DNA of 64,000 nucleotides from positions 1 to 64,000 of the forward strand of contig JAJEIP010000069.1 in assembly GCA_022827885.1 (NCBI GenBank). Reading direction: 5' to 3'. This document shows, piece after piece, positions 1 to 9,886 of the stretch. A program made the position numbers and the translations under genes. The stretch is from Candidatus Poribacteria bacterium. GTDB lineage: Bacteria > Poribacteria > WGA-4E > WGA-3G. Below the pieces are notes generated by a model. The model searched no databases and was not told where the DNA came from. It saw only the letters and a list, made by a program, of their open reading frames with translations. Every line of letters starts with the position of its first letter. The first letter of the stretch is position 1.

Positions 1-106
1 TGGAGACGCTTGTCAACCCTGGGTGCATAGTCATCTTTTCGGCGGGTTCATTGGAGTAGATACACCTTATTCCGATGCACATGTTATATTAAGGAAGGAT
101 TGCCTG

Positions 107-1879
107 ATGTCTTATGAGGTTCTCGCTCAAAAATGGCGTCCCCAAAACTTCAGCGACGTTGTCGGACAGGAGCACATTACCACAACGCTCAAAAATCAGA
201 TCCTCTCCGAACGCATCGGGCATGCTTACCTTTTTTGGGGACCGCGCGGCACCGGGAAAACCACAATCGCGCGTATCCTTGCCAAAGCCGTCAATTGTCC
301 CAACCGCATTCAAGAAACCCAATTTGACGCTATTCAAACAGCAGAACCTTGCAATCAATGCGAATTTTGCAACGAAATTTCGCACGATAGGTCCTTCGAT
401 GTAATTGAGATGGATGCCGCCTCCAATCGCGGTATTGATACAATCCGAGACCTCCGTGAAAACGTCAAACTCTCGCCAGCGACCTGCCCCTACAAAATCT
501 ATATCATAGATGAAGCGCACATGCTCTCCACGGAGGCATTCAACGCCTTACTGAAAACGCTTGAAGAGCCGCCGCCCCATGTCATATTTATCATGGCAAC
601 AACGGAACATGCCAAGATACCGAAGACAATCAGTTCTCGCTGTCAAGATTTCGATTTTCGATACCTCGAAGATGAAAAGATAATCGAACGTTTGCAGTTA
701 ATTGCTCAAAAGGAAGGTATTTCAGCGGATCTGGACGTACTCACCCTCATCACGCGTCAATCCGAGGGATGTCTGCGAGATGCAGAAAACCTATTGGAAC
801 TCGTTTCCGCCGCTGGAAAAGAGTTAACAATCGAAGCCGTTGAACAGACCATCGGACTCGGCTCCAGCTCCCTCCTCCAAGAACTTAGGGAAGCTATCGC
901 GGAAAGAGAGCTCACAAAGGGGCTAAAAACTCTGAATAACCTGATGAAACAAGGCACAGACTTGTCCCAATGCTTGGATCAACTGATCGGTTATTTCCGG
1001 GACTTGCGGCTTTTGGCAATCGACAGCAGCCTCAGTGAACAGGTTCAGAGTCCCAAGTCAGATATCCCCAGACTCAAGCAGAAGGCAGAAGCGATGTCGG
1101 TGAACAGGTTGTCCCGGATTATCAAAATTTTGATGCACACCAATCAAGACATCAAACAGTACGGTTATCCACAACTTCAATTAGAGACAGCACTCATCCA
1201 ACTTAACTCCCTTGAAGAAGGCATGCCCCTTGAGGAAGCCATCGGCAAATTATCGGCATTAGAGCAAAAATTCGATTCAGCAGGGCTTTCAGCCGTCAGT
1301 CATCAGCCGCCACTAAGCGGCAGCCACCAATCGGCAGCCGATTCTCGGAAACCTGAGAACCGGGGAACACTTCCAGAATTCGAGGATATAAACCCCGCCT
1401 ATGATAACAATCGCCGCAAGGGACTACCGAGAACCGAGAACCGAGAACCGAGAACCATTCCGGCTGATAGCCATCCCAATGTTTCACACGGGCTCAGAGA
1501 CTTGAAAGACCTGCCTTCATTTTGGGATGAGGTAAAATCAAAACTCCCGATGAGATTCAGGTACGCATTGCCAGAGGGAGCTGTCCCAACAGTGAATGGC
1601 GCAAATACGGTCGAAATTCCCTGTTCATCCTCTTTCATAGTACTTTCTACGGATGAAAACAAAAAAATTGTAGCCGATATCCTAAAACAGGAAGTCGGCA
1701 AACCCGTAAAAATCGAATTTGTTGCTTCGGATATAGTGTCAGAATCGGTGGTGTCCGAGGATGAACCAAAGGAAACAGAACAGAAAACATCAATGATGCG
1801 TAGAGTTGAAGCGCAAGATGATCCACAACTTAAAACCGCTCTTGACCTTTTCGAGGCAACGGTTGTAGAGACGCAGTAA
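107..1879 (+). CDS. dnaX: DNA polymerase III subunit gamma/tau
   Basis: Clamp-loader ATPase of the replicative polymerase. The N-terminal AAA+ module shows the Walker A (GPRGTGKTTIARI) near residues 45-57, a four-cysteine zinc module (C-x8-C-x2-C-x2-C type around NQCEFC), Walker B with IIDEAH, and the sensor region TTEHAKIP. The open frame begins earlier, at 23, but the ATG at 107 is preceded by AAGGAAGG at 91-98 and gives the usual MSYEVLAQKWRP start, so it is preferred. The linker between the AAA+ and C-terminal tau parts contains repeat-derived sequence (about 1286-1466, CCGAGAACCGAGAACC units) that keeps the frame open. It is followed by a YbaB-like gene and recR, the classical dnaX-ybaB-recR order, which supports all three calls. 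Confidence 0.96.
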   Translation: MSYEVLAQKWRPQNFSDVVGQEHITTTLKNQILSERIGHAYLFWGPRGTGKTTIARILAKAVNCPNRIQETQFDAIQTAEPCNQCEFCNEISHDRSFDVIEMDAASNRGIDTIRDLRENVKLSPATCPYKIYIIDEAHMLSTEAFNALLKTLEEPPPHVIFIMATTEHAKIPKTISSRCQDFDFRYLEDEKIIERLQLIAQKEGISADLDVLTLITRQSEGCLRDAENLLELVSAAGKELTIEAVEQTIGLGSSSLLQELREAIAERELTKGLKTLNNLMKQGTDLSQCLDQLIGYFRDLRLLAIDSSLSEQVQSPKSDIPRLKQKAEAMSVNRLSRIIKILMHTNQDIKQYGYPQLQLETALIQLNSLEEGMPLEEAIGKLSALEQKFDSAGLSAVSHQPPLSGSHQSAADSRKPENRGTLPEFEDINPAYDNNRRKGLPRTENREPRTIPADSHPNVSHGLRDLKDLPSFWDEVKSKLPMRFRYALPEGAVPTVNGANTVEIPCSSSFIVLSTDENKKIVADILKQEVGKPVKIEFVASDIVSESVVSEDEPKETEQKTSMMRRVEAQDDPQLKTALDLFEATVVETQ

Positions 1880-1993
1880 CCATAGTTAGAAAAATGACTA
1901 TGCTTGATTATATTCTGTATAGGTCACGCCAAAAACGAACGGATCGTTTGCAGAACATAGTGGAGCAATGAGGGAAGGACCATAGTTAAAAAT

Positions 1994-2302
1994 ATGAAAA
2001 TGAACGACTTGATGAAACAAGCACAGCAAATGCAGAAGCGAATGCTTGAAATTCGAGAGGAACTCGCAAATCGTACTGTCGAGGCAACTGTCGGCGGGGG
2101 TATGGTAACCGCTGTTGTCAATGGACAGCAGGAAATCGTATCGCTCCGAATTACACCAGAGGTGGTTGACCCGGAAGATACTGAAATGCTTGAAGACCTC
2201 ATCGTCGCAGCAGTCAATGAAGCATTGCAACAATCGCAAGAAATGATGTCGGCAGAAATGAGCAAATTGACCGGTGGCATTAAAATACCGGGGCTCCCAT
2301 AG
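1994..2302 (+). CDS. YbaB/EbfC family nucleoid-associated protein
   Basis: A 102-residue DNA-binding nucleoid protein of the YbaB/EbfC family. It begins MKMNDLMKQAQQMQKRM, the typical amphipathic helix, followed by the conserved VEATVGGGMV and PEVVDPEDTEMLEDLI segments. Family members bind DNA as dimers. Position between dnaX and recR is the standard one. The function in this organism is inferred from the family only. Confidence 0.93.
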   Translation: MKMNDLMKQAQQMQKRMLEIREELANRTVEATVGGGMVTAVVNGQQEIVSLRITPEVVDPEDTEMLEDLIVAAVNEALQQSQEMMSAEMSKLTGGIKIPGLP

Positions 2303-2338
2303 TTTTTTACGATTGAATAGAGACCCATAATTAGAAAA

Positions 2339-2953
2339 ATGCAAGAATACCCGAAACCGCTGGCGAAGCTCATAACCGAGCTCCAAAAGCTGCCAACGAT
2401 CGGTCAGAAGACAGCGCAACGCTTGGCATTTTTTATGCTAAAGTTACCTGATCCTGAGACTGCCCAAATTGCTGAAGCCATCGCACAGGTAAAACAACGC
2501 CTATCTTATTGCGATATATGTGGCACTATTACAGATACAAATCCCTGCTATATCTGTACAAATCCACGCCGCGATCGGCAAGTCATTTGCGTCGTTGAAG
2601 AATCTGATGATCTTTGGGCAATTGAGAGAACCAACGGATATAAGGGACTCTACCACGTCCTCGGTGGAGTTCTTTCACCCTTGGACGGGACCGGACCCGA
2701 TGAACTCGGTATCAATACCCTCTTTCAACGAATTCGCGATGCCACTGTAAACGGAGAACCCGTGCGCGAAGTAATTCTTGCTACAAACTGGACAACGGAA
2801 GGACAAGCAACCGCACTCTACCTTACACAACACTTGGAGACCTTTGAAGTCGCTGTCACTCGAATCGCTTACGGTATTCCCGTCGGAGGCGATTTGGAGT
2901 ACATCGATGAGGTAACGCTCGCAAAAGCACTTGAAGGTAGACGAAAAGCCTAA
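2339..2953 (+). CDS. recR: Recombination protein RecR
   Basis: A 204-residue recombination mediator that acts with RecO and RecF to load RecA at gaps. It shows the N-terminal helix-hairpin-helix (LPTIGQKTAQRLAFF), the zinc finger of the type C-x2-C-x8-C (SYCDICGTIT then NPCYICTNP) and the Toprim domain with VEESDDLWAIERT and YHVLGGVLSPLDG. The C-terminal Walker-like segment ARIAYGIPVGGDLEY form is also recognisable. Starts 36 bases after the YbaB-like stop, so a dnaX-ybaB-recR operon is likely; a hairpin with a T tract follows the stop. Confidence 0.96.
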   Translation: MQEYPKPLAKLITELQKLPTIGQKTAQRLAFFMLKLPDPETAQIAEAIAQVKQRLSYCDICGTITDTNPCYICTNPRRDRQVICVVEESDDLWAIERTNGYKGLYHVLGGVLSPLDGTGPDELGINTLFQRIRDATVNGEPVREVILATNWTTEGQATALYLTQHLETFEVAVTRIAYGIPVGGDLEYIDEVTLAKALEGRRKA

Positions 2954-2959
2954 GCCTGC

Positions 2960-2984
2960 AACACCGGCGCTGGGTGTTTTTGTT
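2960..2984 (+). terminator. Rho-independent terminator after recR
   Basis: AACACC (2960-2965) and GGTGTT (2973-2978) form a 6-bp stem with a 7-base loop, followed by TTTGTTT. It closes the dnaX-ybaB-recR unit and argues that the next gene starts at the ATG at 3044 and not further upstream. Confidence 0.6.
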
Positions 2985-3043
2985 TGGGTATTTCTGTGGA
3001 TTTCTTCAACTCGAACACGAAAATTGTTAATTTCACAGAGACT

Positions 3044-4033
3044 ATGACTTATCCGCAAGGTATACTTAAAATATGGTTCGTCGCGCTTTTAATCAGTTTG
3101 CAGTGCGGCATATTTAGTATTGCGTGCGCAGGACCGGATTCAGATAGCCGAAATAGAGGACACAGAAACGCGACTCGTAATAGCGTTAATATCGCGCGCC
3201 AAGCGAACGCTGCTTTTGACGCACAACGCGCCTTTGACATGTTAAAAAAACAGTGTGATTTCGGACCGCGTCCTCCGGGTTCGGTGGCACATCGCAAAAC
3301 GCAGAATTTTCTATTCACAGAACTTCAGAAATATGCAGACAGTGTAGTCCTTCAACCCCATCAGTATAAAACAAAAACGGGAACCACGCTTCATCTAAAC
3401 AATATCTTGGCAGAATTTGGACCATCAACGGGGGGCGAGACTCTTTTACTCGCAGCACATTGGGATACCCGTCCTTTCGCCGATCGGGACCCAAAAAGAG
3501 AAAATCAGGATAAACCGATCCTTGGTGCCAATGATGGTGCTTCCGGGGTCGCTGTTCTCCTTGAAATGGCGAGAGTCCTCAAGGAACGCCCACCCCCACG
3601 TAGAGTTGTTATCGTTCTTTTCGATGGCGAGGATTACGGTAGATCGGTCGATGATATGTTTATCGGCTCTCGATTTTTCGCTCGAAATTTGGGGAAGTGG
3701 AGACCGGACTATGGAATCCTGTTAGACATGGTTGGAGACAAGGATTTGGCACTCCCGATTGAACGCTATTCTTGGAATGCAAATTCGGGCTTCGCGGAGG
3801 CAATCTGGCAGCGCGCAGCAACGCTCGGTTTAGCACCGTTTCAATCCCGTGTAGGGGATGCCATCTGGGACGATCACGTCCCACTAATCAAGGTGGGGAT
3901 TCCGATGGTAAATATTATCGACTTTACTTATCCCTATTGGCATACAGTGGAAGATACAGTCGATAAATGCAGTCCAAAAAGCCTGGAAATTGTCGCGACA
4001 CTTGTTATCAGCATCACTTATGATGGACTCTGA
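3044..4033 (+). CDS. M28 family metallopeptidase / glutaminyl cyclase-like
   Basis: Predicted membrane-anchored or secreted zinc enzyme of peptidase family M28, closest in pattern to glutaminyl-peptide cyclotransferases, which cyclise N-terminal Gln to pyroglutamate. After a hydrophobic N-terminus (ILKIWFVALLISLQCGIFS) it has the zinc-ligand segments AAHWDTRPFADRD, GANDGASGVAVLLEMAR, LFDGEDYG and the terminal YPYWHTVEDT. The frame is open from 2984, but that would overlap the terminator, so ATG 3044 is chosen. Monocistronic by context; the separation from aminopeptidases of the same family rests on pattern memory and is moderately sure. Confidence 0.82.
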   Translation: MTYPQGILKIWFVALLISLQCGIFSIACAGPDSDSRNRGHRNATRNSVNIARQANAAFDAQRAFDMLKKQCDFGPRPPGSVAHRKTQNFLFTELQKYADSVVLQPHQYKTKTGTTLHLNNILAEFGPSTGGETLLLAAHWDTRPFADRDPKRENQDKPILGANDGASGVAVLLEMARVLKERPPPRRVVIVLFDGEDYGRSVDDMFIGSRFFARNLGKWRPDYGILLDMVGDKDLALPIERYSWNANSGFAEAIWQRAATLGLAPFQSRVGDAIWDDHVPLIKVGIPMVNIIDFTYPYWHTVEDTVDKCSPKSLEIVATLVISITYDGL

Positions 4034-4086
4034 TGCGTTATCGATTTTCAGCTAAGATTGTAACTGACAACTGACAACTATTAAAA

Positions 4087-5979
4087 ATGAATACATATCA
4101 AAAACATTACGATGTTATCGTAGTCGGAGCGGGGCATGCAGGGTGTGAAGCCGCACTTGCTGCCGCGCGAATGGGCTGCGAGACGCTCATCGTTACTATC
4201 AATCTCGATACGATCGCGAAGATGTCTTGCAACCCCGCTATTGGTGGACTTGCCAAGGGGCATCTCGTTAAAGAGATAGACGCGCTCGGCGGTGAGATGG
4301 CGAAAAATATTGACAAGACCGGAATCCAATTCCGACGTTTAAATACCAAAAAAGGACCCGCAGTTCGATCGAGCCGCGCGCAAGCCGATAAAAAGGCGTA
4401 CCAAGATGAGATGAAACGTGTCCTTGAGGCACAGAAACGGCTCGACATTAAACAGGTATTAGTTGAGGAACTACTCGTCGAAAATGGTCGATGCATCGGA
4501 ATCCTGAGCCAGACAAAAACCGCTTATTTCGGAGAGACTGTGATTCTAACGACAGGTACTTTCCTGAAGGGCATAATCCATATCGGGGATGTATCATATA
4601 GTGCCGGGAGAGCAGGCGAGTCTTCCGCAGAGAAACTTTCTGAAAGCTTTTTAAGTCTTGGATTTGAGATTGGTCGGCTCAAAACTGGTACCCCACCACG
4701 GGTCAACGCCCAAACCGTTGATTTCAGCGAAATGGAAATTCAACCGGGCGATGAAAATCCGCGCCCCTTCTCGTTTTTAACCGAACGGATTACACAGCCC
4801 CAACTCCCTTGTTACCTGACGTACACGAATCCACAAACGCACAAGGTAATCCGTGAAAACCTCCACCGATCCGCGATGTACAGCGGGCGTATTGTCGGCA
4901 TCGGTCCCCGCTACTGCCCGTCAATTGAGGATAAGGTTGTCCGCTTCGCAGAGAAGACGGAACATCAAGTCTTCGTGGAACCTGAGGGACGAGATACCGA
5001 TGAAATCTATCTCAACGGTATATCTGCAAGTCTACCTGAAGATGTACAGGTGGAGATGGTACATAGCATCAAGGGGTTAGAGAATGCTGAGATTATGCGC
5101 TTCGGGTACGCCGTTGAGTATGATTTCGCACCCGCAACCCAACTGCAACCGACACTTGAGACAAAGCAGGTGCCAGGGCTCTATTTCGCGGGACAACTCA
5201 ATGGAACCACAGGCTATGAGGAAGCCGCTGCGCAAGGGCTCATGGCTGGGATCAACGCTGCTTTAAAGGTAAAAGGTGAGAACTCTCTTATCCTCGACAG
5301 ATCGGAAGCTTACATAGCAGTCCTTATTGATGATTTGGTTACCTTGGACATCCGGGAACCTTACCGTATGTTCACATCGCGTGCCGAATACAGGTTAGCA
5401 CTGCGAGAGGACAATGCAGATTTGCGACTCACTCAAATTGGTAGACAGATCGGACTCGTTGATGATGAGAGATATCACCAGTTCCAAAAGAAGGCTGCCG
5501 CTGTCGAAACAGAATTGGGCCGTTTACAGCAAACCCTTCTCAAACCGACACCTGCGACGCTGGAGAGCTTGGCAAGTATTCTTGAGACAGGTGAAATGAA
5601 GCAACCCACATCCTTGGCAGAACTTTTGAAACGCCCCGAACTGCATTACCAGCAGATAACTGAGATCGTGCCGCCCATTGAATCCTTGGCGCCTGCTGTG
5701 ACTGAGCAGGTGGAAATCCAGATAAAATATGACGGATATATTCAACGACAACAGCGGCAGATTCATCAATTTAAAAAATTGGAAAATTTCCGAATCCCCG
5801 ATGCCTTCGACTATGCCAACGTTCAGGGGTTAAAAACAGAAGCGCGTGAGAAACTCACAAGGATCCGGCCCGCCTCCATCGGGCAAGCATCACGTTTGCC
5901 TGGTGTTTCGCCAGCGGACATTTCGATCTTGACGGTTATCCTTCATCAATACAACGCAAAACAGCAGTCGGCAGGATAG
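4087..5979 (+). CDS. mnmG: tRNA uridine-5-carboxymethylaminomethyl(34) synthase MnmG
   Basis: FAD-dependent enzyme that, with MnmE, modifies wobble U34 of several tRNAs. At 630 residues it has the usual length. The N-terminal FAD motif VIVVGAGHAGCEAALAAARMG, the MSCNPAIGGLAKGHLVKEIDALGG block, the GTFLKG segment and YFAGQLNGTTGYEEAAAQG near residue 370 are all conserved, and the C-terminal MnmE-binding helical region is present. It is followed by rsmG, the common gidA-gidB arrangement. Upstream, 4051-4083 carries a copy of the CTGACAACTGACAACT repeat arm just before the start codon. Confidence 0.97.
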   Translation: MNTYQKHYDVIVVGAGHAGCEAALAAARMGCETLIVTINLDTIAKMSCNPAIGGLAKGHLVKEIDALGGEMAKNIDKTGIQFRRLNTKKGPAVRSSRAQADKKAYQDEMKRVLEAQKRLDIKQVLVEELLVENGRCIGILSQTKTAYFGETVILTTGTFLKGIIHIGDVSYSAGRAGESSAEKLSESFLSLGFEIGRLKTGTPPRVNAQTVDFSEMEIQPGDENPRPFSFLTERITQPQLPCYLTYTNPQTHKVIRENLHRSAMYSGRIVGIGPRYCPSIEDKVVRFAEKTEHQVFVEPEGRDTDEIYLNGISASLPEDVQVEMVHSIKGLENAEIMRFGYAVEYDFAPATQLQPTLETKQVPGLYFAGQLNGTTGYEEAAAQGLMAGINAALKVKGENSLILDRSEAYIAVLIDDLVTLDIREPYRMFTSRAEYRLALREDNADLRLTQIGRQIGLVDDERYHQFQKKAAAVETELGRLQQTLLKPTPATLESLASILETGEMKQPTSLAELLKRPELHYQQITEIVPPIESLAPAVTEQVEIQIKYDGYIQRQQRQIHQFKKLENFRIPDAFDYANVQGLKTEAREKLTRIRPASIGQASRLPGVSPADISILTVILHQYNAKQQSAG

Positions 5980-6081
5980 CGGTCGGCAAGGGTTTTCTTG
6001 TGGCATTCAGGCGAAGCGAGCATGCCAGACATCGAGGGGCCCTGACGGCTAATCGCTGATAACCAATATGAGGCATGGCAA

Positions 6082-6771
6082 TTGGCGAGGTACGAGCAGG
6101 ACTTAAAAGAGACGTTCAATCATTATGGATTTCCGCTAACTGAACATCAGGCGTCACAATTCAATCTGTATCGCACTCAATTACTGCAGTGGAATCAACA
6201 CATGAATCTAACTGCGATCACAGATAATGATGAGATCGTTCATAAACATTTTCTCGATTCGCTAAGTGTCTTGGAATATATCTCGTTGGGGAGTGGTGAT
6301 GCTGTGATTGATATTGGGACGGGTGCCGGGTTCCCGGGACTCGCATTAAAAATCTACATGCCTGATATACGGTTAACGCTTGTTGAAGCAGCGAAAAAAA
6401 AGGTGAGTTTCCTAAAATTTATAGTCGCCCAATTGAATCGGCATCAGGCGGTAAACGCACATCAAAGGGTGGACGTTGAAATGTTCGCGGAACGTGCGGA
6501 AATTTGTGCACAACAGCAGAAACACATCGGCGCATACGATTGGGTTTTCACCCGTTACGTTGCAGCAATTCGAGACTCGGCACCGTATTGCCTACCGCTG
6601 CTGAAACCGACCGGAAAGTGGGTGGCTTATAAGTCCGGCGATGCAACTATTGAGAACGAAATTAACAAGAGTTCGGCATGCCTCAAGGCACGCGGTGGAA
6701 TCGTCGAAACTGTCTTAAAGAATCCAAGGTTCAATCGAAGTTATGTTGTGATACACCGCGGCACCCCATAA
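6082..6771 (+). CDS. rsmG: 16S rRNA (guanine(527)-N7)-methyltransferase RsmG
   Basis: SAM-dependent methyltransferase acting on G527 of 16S rRNA. It has the family helix with QWNQHMNLTAITD, then VIDIGTGAGFPGLALKI as SAM-binding motif I, and VEAAKKKVSFLKF. The only reasonable start is TTG at 6082, with GAGG at 6070-6073 eight bases upstream; a nearby ATG is out of frame. Follows mnmG after about 100 bases of repeat-like sequence (CGGCTAATCGCTGATAACC). Length of 229 residues is normal. Confidence 0.95.
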   Translation: MARYEQDLKETFNHYGFPLTEHQASQFNLYRTQLLQWNQHMNLTAITDNDEIVHKHFLDSLSVLEYISLGSGDAVIDIGTGAGFPGLALKIYMPDIRLTLVEAAKKKVSFLKFIVAQLNRHQAVNAHQRVDVEMFAERAEICAQQQKHIGAYDWVFTRYVAAIRDSAPYCLPLLKPTGKWVAYKSGDATIENEINKSSACLKARGGIVETVLKNPRFNRSYVVIHRGTP

Positions 6772-6933
6772 TCTTCGTTCTAAACGACTTCAAATGAATC
6801 TCTCCAGTGGAGAGCGCCCACTGCTTTGCAGGGTCCTGCAAGTCTCTATAAGCGTGCGAAGCATAAAATAGGAATTCCTTTTAAGCACTCCAGCGGGGTG
6901 CCATGTCTATAGCCAGGAGCAATAGTTTAAAAA

Positions 6934-7269
6934 ATGAATGTTGAGACAACGATTGCGAAGAAAAATATCTCTATCCTTCATATAGAAGGAAAAATTCTGG
7001 GAAACGCATCCGACGCGTTCCGTAAAGAAATGAGCGAACAACTTCAAACTGGACGTGATAAGTTGGTGATTGACTTAATGAACGTGCCGTTAATTGATAG
7101 CAGCGCGTTAGGGGCAATTGTAATCACTTTGAAGTCCTGTCAGCAATCGGGTGGAAAGTTAGTGTTACTCAACCCTCAGAAAGCCGTTAGAGAAGTTTTG
7201 GAGGTGACAAAACTCAGCACTGTCATTGAGATTTATGATACGGAAGAAGGCGCATGCGCCGCCTTTTAA
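6934..7269 (+). CDS. STAS-domain anti-sigma factor antagonist
   Basis: A 111-residue SpoIIAA/RsbV-type protein. The motif LIDSSALGAIVITLKSC carries the serine expected to be phosphorylated by a partner anti-sigma kinase; the rest follows the STAS beta-alpha pattern (ISILHIEGKILG, GKLVLLNPQKAVREVLEVT). It is the first gene of a signalling cluster with a sensor kinase, a PP2C-type phosphatase, an RsbW-type kinase and a second STAS protein, so it is likely the unphosphorylated/phosphorylated switch of that system. The 160 bases upstream hold only repeat-like sequence (CTCCAGTGGAGAG, ACTCCAGCGGGGTGCC) and no gene. Confidence 0.9.
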   Translation: MNVETTIAKKNISILHIEGKILGNASDAFRKEMSEQLQTGRDKLVIDLMNVPLIDSSALGAIVITLKSCQQSGGKLVLLNPQKAVREVLEVTKLSTVIEIYDTEEGACAAF

Positions 7270-7303
7270 TTATACCATTTGAGGCATAATTTCATTACGG
7301 GCT

Positions 7304-9886
7304 ATGCGTTCTTTAAACAAACTCGTAGCCTGCAACAACGGCGCAGGCGGATATACGGAAAGACACTTTATGCATCAAACCCACCTGACCGAACCGCAAG
7401 GAATAATTAAAAAGCCGCAAGGTAAATTAAAAAAATTTAACGTGGGGTTACGCGGTCAGCAGGTAGTTCTGTTTCTCTTAGTTTCTCTGATGCCGTTGTT
7501 CGTCGTTGCTTTGACCATCAAATTTTTAGGCGAAAATGCGTTGAAGGAGTCTGTTGGCGAAAATCTTGTGCTACTGGCGCAAGAGAAACTTGCCCGAGCG
7601 GACAATGCTATCTCGGAAAAAATCGAAAAAATTCAAGCGGAGCTTCCAAATATCCAAGCAGCAGTTGTGTATTCAAACACTGCCAACGACAAACAGAGCG
7701 TATTTCTCAGTGTATGGGCACGATTGGAGGATAGTATTCGCCTCCTTGAGACCTACGCAGGCTATAAAACTGAAGTAACCATTACAAATGCCTTCGGGTA
7801 CGTTCTACGTTCAAACAATCAACAGTTGGATTATGACACCACGAAAATGTTCCCACATCGAGTGCAGCACAAAGACTGGTGGAAAAGAGCCTATAACAAC
7901 GGCATAGGTTATCCATTTGTGGAAGATATCGTCTATGATGAAGGGCGAGGCGTACATTTTCTTCCAATCGCACTGCCAATACGTGCAGCGCCCCAAGGCT
8001 CCGTTGCGCACAAAAAAAATAACACAGTCGGCGTGCTAAGAACATTTCTGTTTTTACCGGAGCTTACCGGTTTAGTGCAATCGCTACCGGAATTGGCGGA
8101 AACATATACGATTCTAACGAGTTCATCTGGCAAAATTATTGCCGCTTCACCCCAAAGCGAGTATCGAATAGATAGTTACATTGAGATGAGCAATGCCGCA
8201 GAGGAGGCAATTATTGAAGCAAAAAAAGGCAGGAATGGAAAGTCTTACGACTATGAAGCCGAAGGTGAGACAGATACTTTCGGTGAACCTCGTATCTATG
8301 GGTGGGCGCGAACGCAAGGAAACATCCAAACAAAAACACTCTCAAGTATGGAGCCTTGGAAGGTTCAACAAAACTTTAGCAACTGGATACTCTTTACATC
8401 GCGTCCCATCGCATCGGCTTATGCTGGCGTTGGCAAACTGAACAGATATATTTTTTATGTTACCATTGGGTCAAGTTGTATCGTTATATTAATTGCGTGG
8501 TGGGCTGCCCAGCGTATAGCCACACCTATATTGAAAGTCGCACAAGCAGCGCGGAGCATCGGACAAGGTGAATTTGATAGCGAAATTACGGTGGATACCG
8601 ATAATGAAGTGGGGGTGCTTGCTGAAGAATTCAATGTGATGCGCCGGAATCTGAAAAATGCTGTTGATCGATTAACACAGGAAGAGAAAAAACTTACGGC
8701 TATTGTAGACAATCTCGGCGAAGGTTTGATTGTTGTTGATCCTACTGGGCGTGTGCTCTATGTCAATCCTGTAGCTGAACGTCTGCTGAATTTAGAGGAT
8801 ACCGCTGCCTACGAAAATTTTATCGCTGTTGATACGGCTAACAGTACAATCTGCTGGACAAAAACATTGGAGAGGGAAGGGGATACGGAAACCGATACAA
8901 GAACTGTTGATATGAAAATATTGTCCTTCTCTCGGCGCGAAGTCACACAACACCAAACAATGGTCGTCGAAGTGAATATTGATGGCAATGGACAGGACAG
9001 TTTGACGCTCAACGCCGCTTCGACGCTATCTAACAACATGCGAGTTGAGAGTCAAAATTCTCGAGTACTCCGTATCATCGCAAGCCATTTTTCCGATGAA
9101 CATAATAACATCGTCGGCACCGTGTATGTCTTTGATGATATTACCGATGAACACGAAATAGAAAAAATGAAGTCGGAGTTCGTTTCGCTTGTATCACATG
9201 AATTGCGAACACCACTAACATCTATTATCGGATTTATTTCGCTAATACTTGAGGGGAAAACTGGGAAAATTAATCGGAAACAGCACGAAAGTTTGAGCCG
9301 GGCGCATCGCCAATCGAAGCGGCTCGCCGCTCTTATTAATGACCTACTCGACATCTCCCGAATTGAAGCCGGACGTGTCGAGATGAAGCAGGAACGGGTA
9401 CAGATAGACAGAATCGCCAAACGACGAATCGAGGAACTCCGTCCACAAGCAGACCAGAAAGTCATCTCGCTACTTTTTGAAAGGCAGTCTGATCTGCCAC
9501 CTATGATTGGGGATGCAGATCGGATTGGGCAGGTTTTTATTAACCTCATCGGAAATGCCATCAAATTCACACCAGAGCGCGGGAAGGTAACAGTAAGGAT
9601 ATCGAAGTCTCAGCAGAATCGGAGTGTAACCGAGGGATTCCATGTGGAAGTCATTGATACGGGGCCAGGAATTCCGCCTGAAGATAGAGAAAAGGTGTTT
9701 GACAAATTTCGACAACTCGGAGGTATCCACACACGGAAACCACAAGGCGGCACTGGTTTAGGACTCTCAATCGCCGCTGGGATAGTTGAAGCCCACGGTG
9801 GACAATTATGGGTGGATAGCGGAGATAACGGCTGCGGATGCAACTTCCAATTTTTTATGCCGTTGGAAAAAGAGGAAAATGATTGA
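7304..9886 (+). CDS. Membrane sensor histidine kinase
   Basis: An 860-residue sensor kinase. A membrane segment near residues 52-72 (QQVVLFLLVSLMPLFVV) precedes a large extracytoplasmic region of Cache type by pattern, then a second membrane segment (YIFYVTIGSSCIVILIAWW), a HAMP domain (AQAARSIGQGEFDSEI), a PAS-like domain (VDNLGEGLIVVDPTGRVLYV), the phosphoacceptor SLVSHELRTPLTSIIGF, and ATPase boxes GQVFINLIGNAIKFTP, DTGPGIPPED and GGTGLGLSIA. Its last codons overlap the next gene by 8 bases (ATG inside the stop region), indicating translational coupling with the response regulator, its expected phosphate acceptor. Start could also be the ATG at 7370. Confidence 0.94.
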   Translation: MRSLNKLVACNNGAGGYTERHFMHQTHLTEPQGIIKKPQGKLKKFNVGLRGQQVVLFLLVSLMPLFVVALTIKFLGENALKESVGENLVLLAQEKLARADNAISEKIEKIQAELPNIQAAVVYSNTANDKQSVFLSVWARLEDSIRLLETYAGYKTEVTITNAFGYVLRSNNQQLDYDTTKMFPHRVQHKDWWKRAYNNGIGYPFVEDIVYDEGRGVHFLPIALPIRAAPQGSVAHKKNNTVGVLRTFLFLPELTGLVQSLPELAETYTILTSSSGKIIAASPQSEYRIDSYIEMSNAAEEAIIEAKKGRNGKSYDYEAEGETDTFGEPRIYGWARTQGNIQTKTLSSMEPWKVQQNFSNWILFTSRPIASAYAGVGKLNRYIFYVTIGSSCIVILIAWWAAQRIATPILKVAQAARSIGQGEFDSEITVDTDNEVGVLAEEFNVMRRNLKNAVDRLTQEEKKLTAIVDNLGEGLIVVDPTGRVLYVNPVAERLLNLEDTAAYENFIAVDTANSTICWTKTLEREGDTETDTRTVDMKILSFSRREVTQHQTMVVEVNIDGNGQDSLTLNAASTLSNNMRVESQNSRVLRIIASHFSDEHNNIVGTVYVFDDITDEHEIEKMKSEFVSLVSHELRTPLTSIIGFISLILEGKTGKINRKQHESLSRAHRQSKRLAALINDLLDISRIEAGRVEMKQERVQIDRIAKRRIEELRPQADQKVISLLFERQSDLPPMIGDADRIGQVFINLIGNAIKFTPERGKVTVRISKSQQNRSVTEGFHVEVIDTGPGIPPEDREKVFDKFRQLGGIHTRKPQGGTGLGLSIAAGIVEAHGGQLWVDSGDNGCGCNFQFFMPLEKEEND

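Noticed and set aside
1898-2419. Long minus-strand frames over ybaB and recR
   Set aside because: Antisense shadows of conserved genes.
2984-9886. Genome-wide reassignment of UGA as a sense codon
   Set aside because: UGA ends ordinary full-length genes here, such as the M28 enzyme (4031-4033) and the sensor kinase (9884-9886), so it is a stop except in special contexts.
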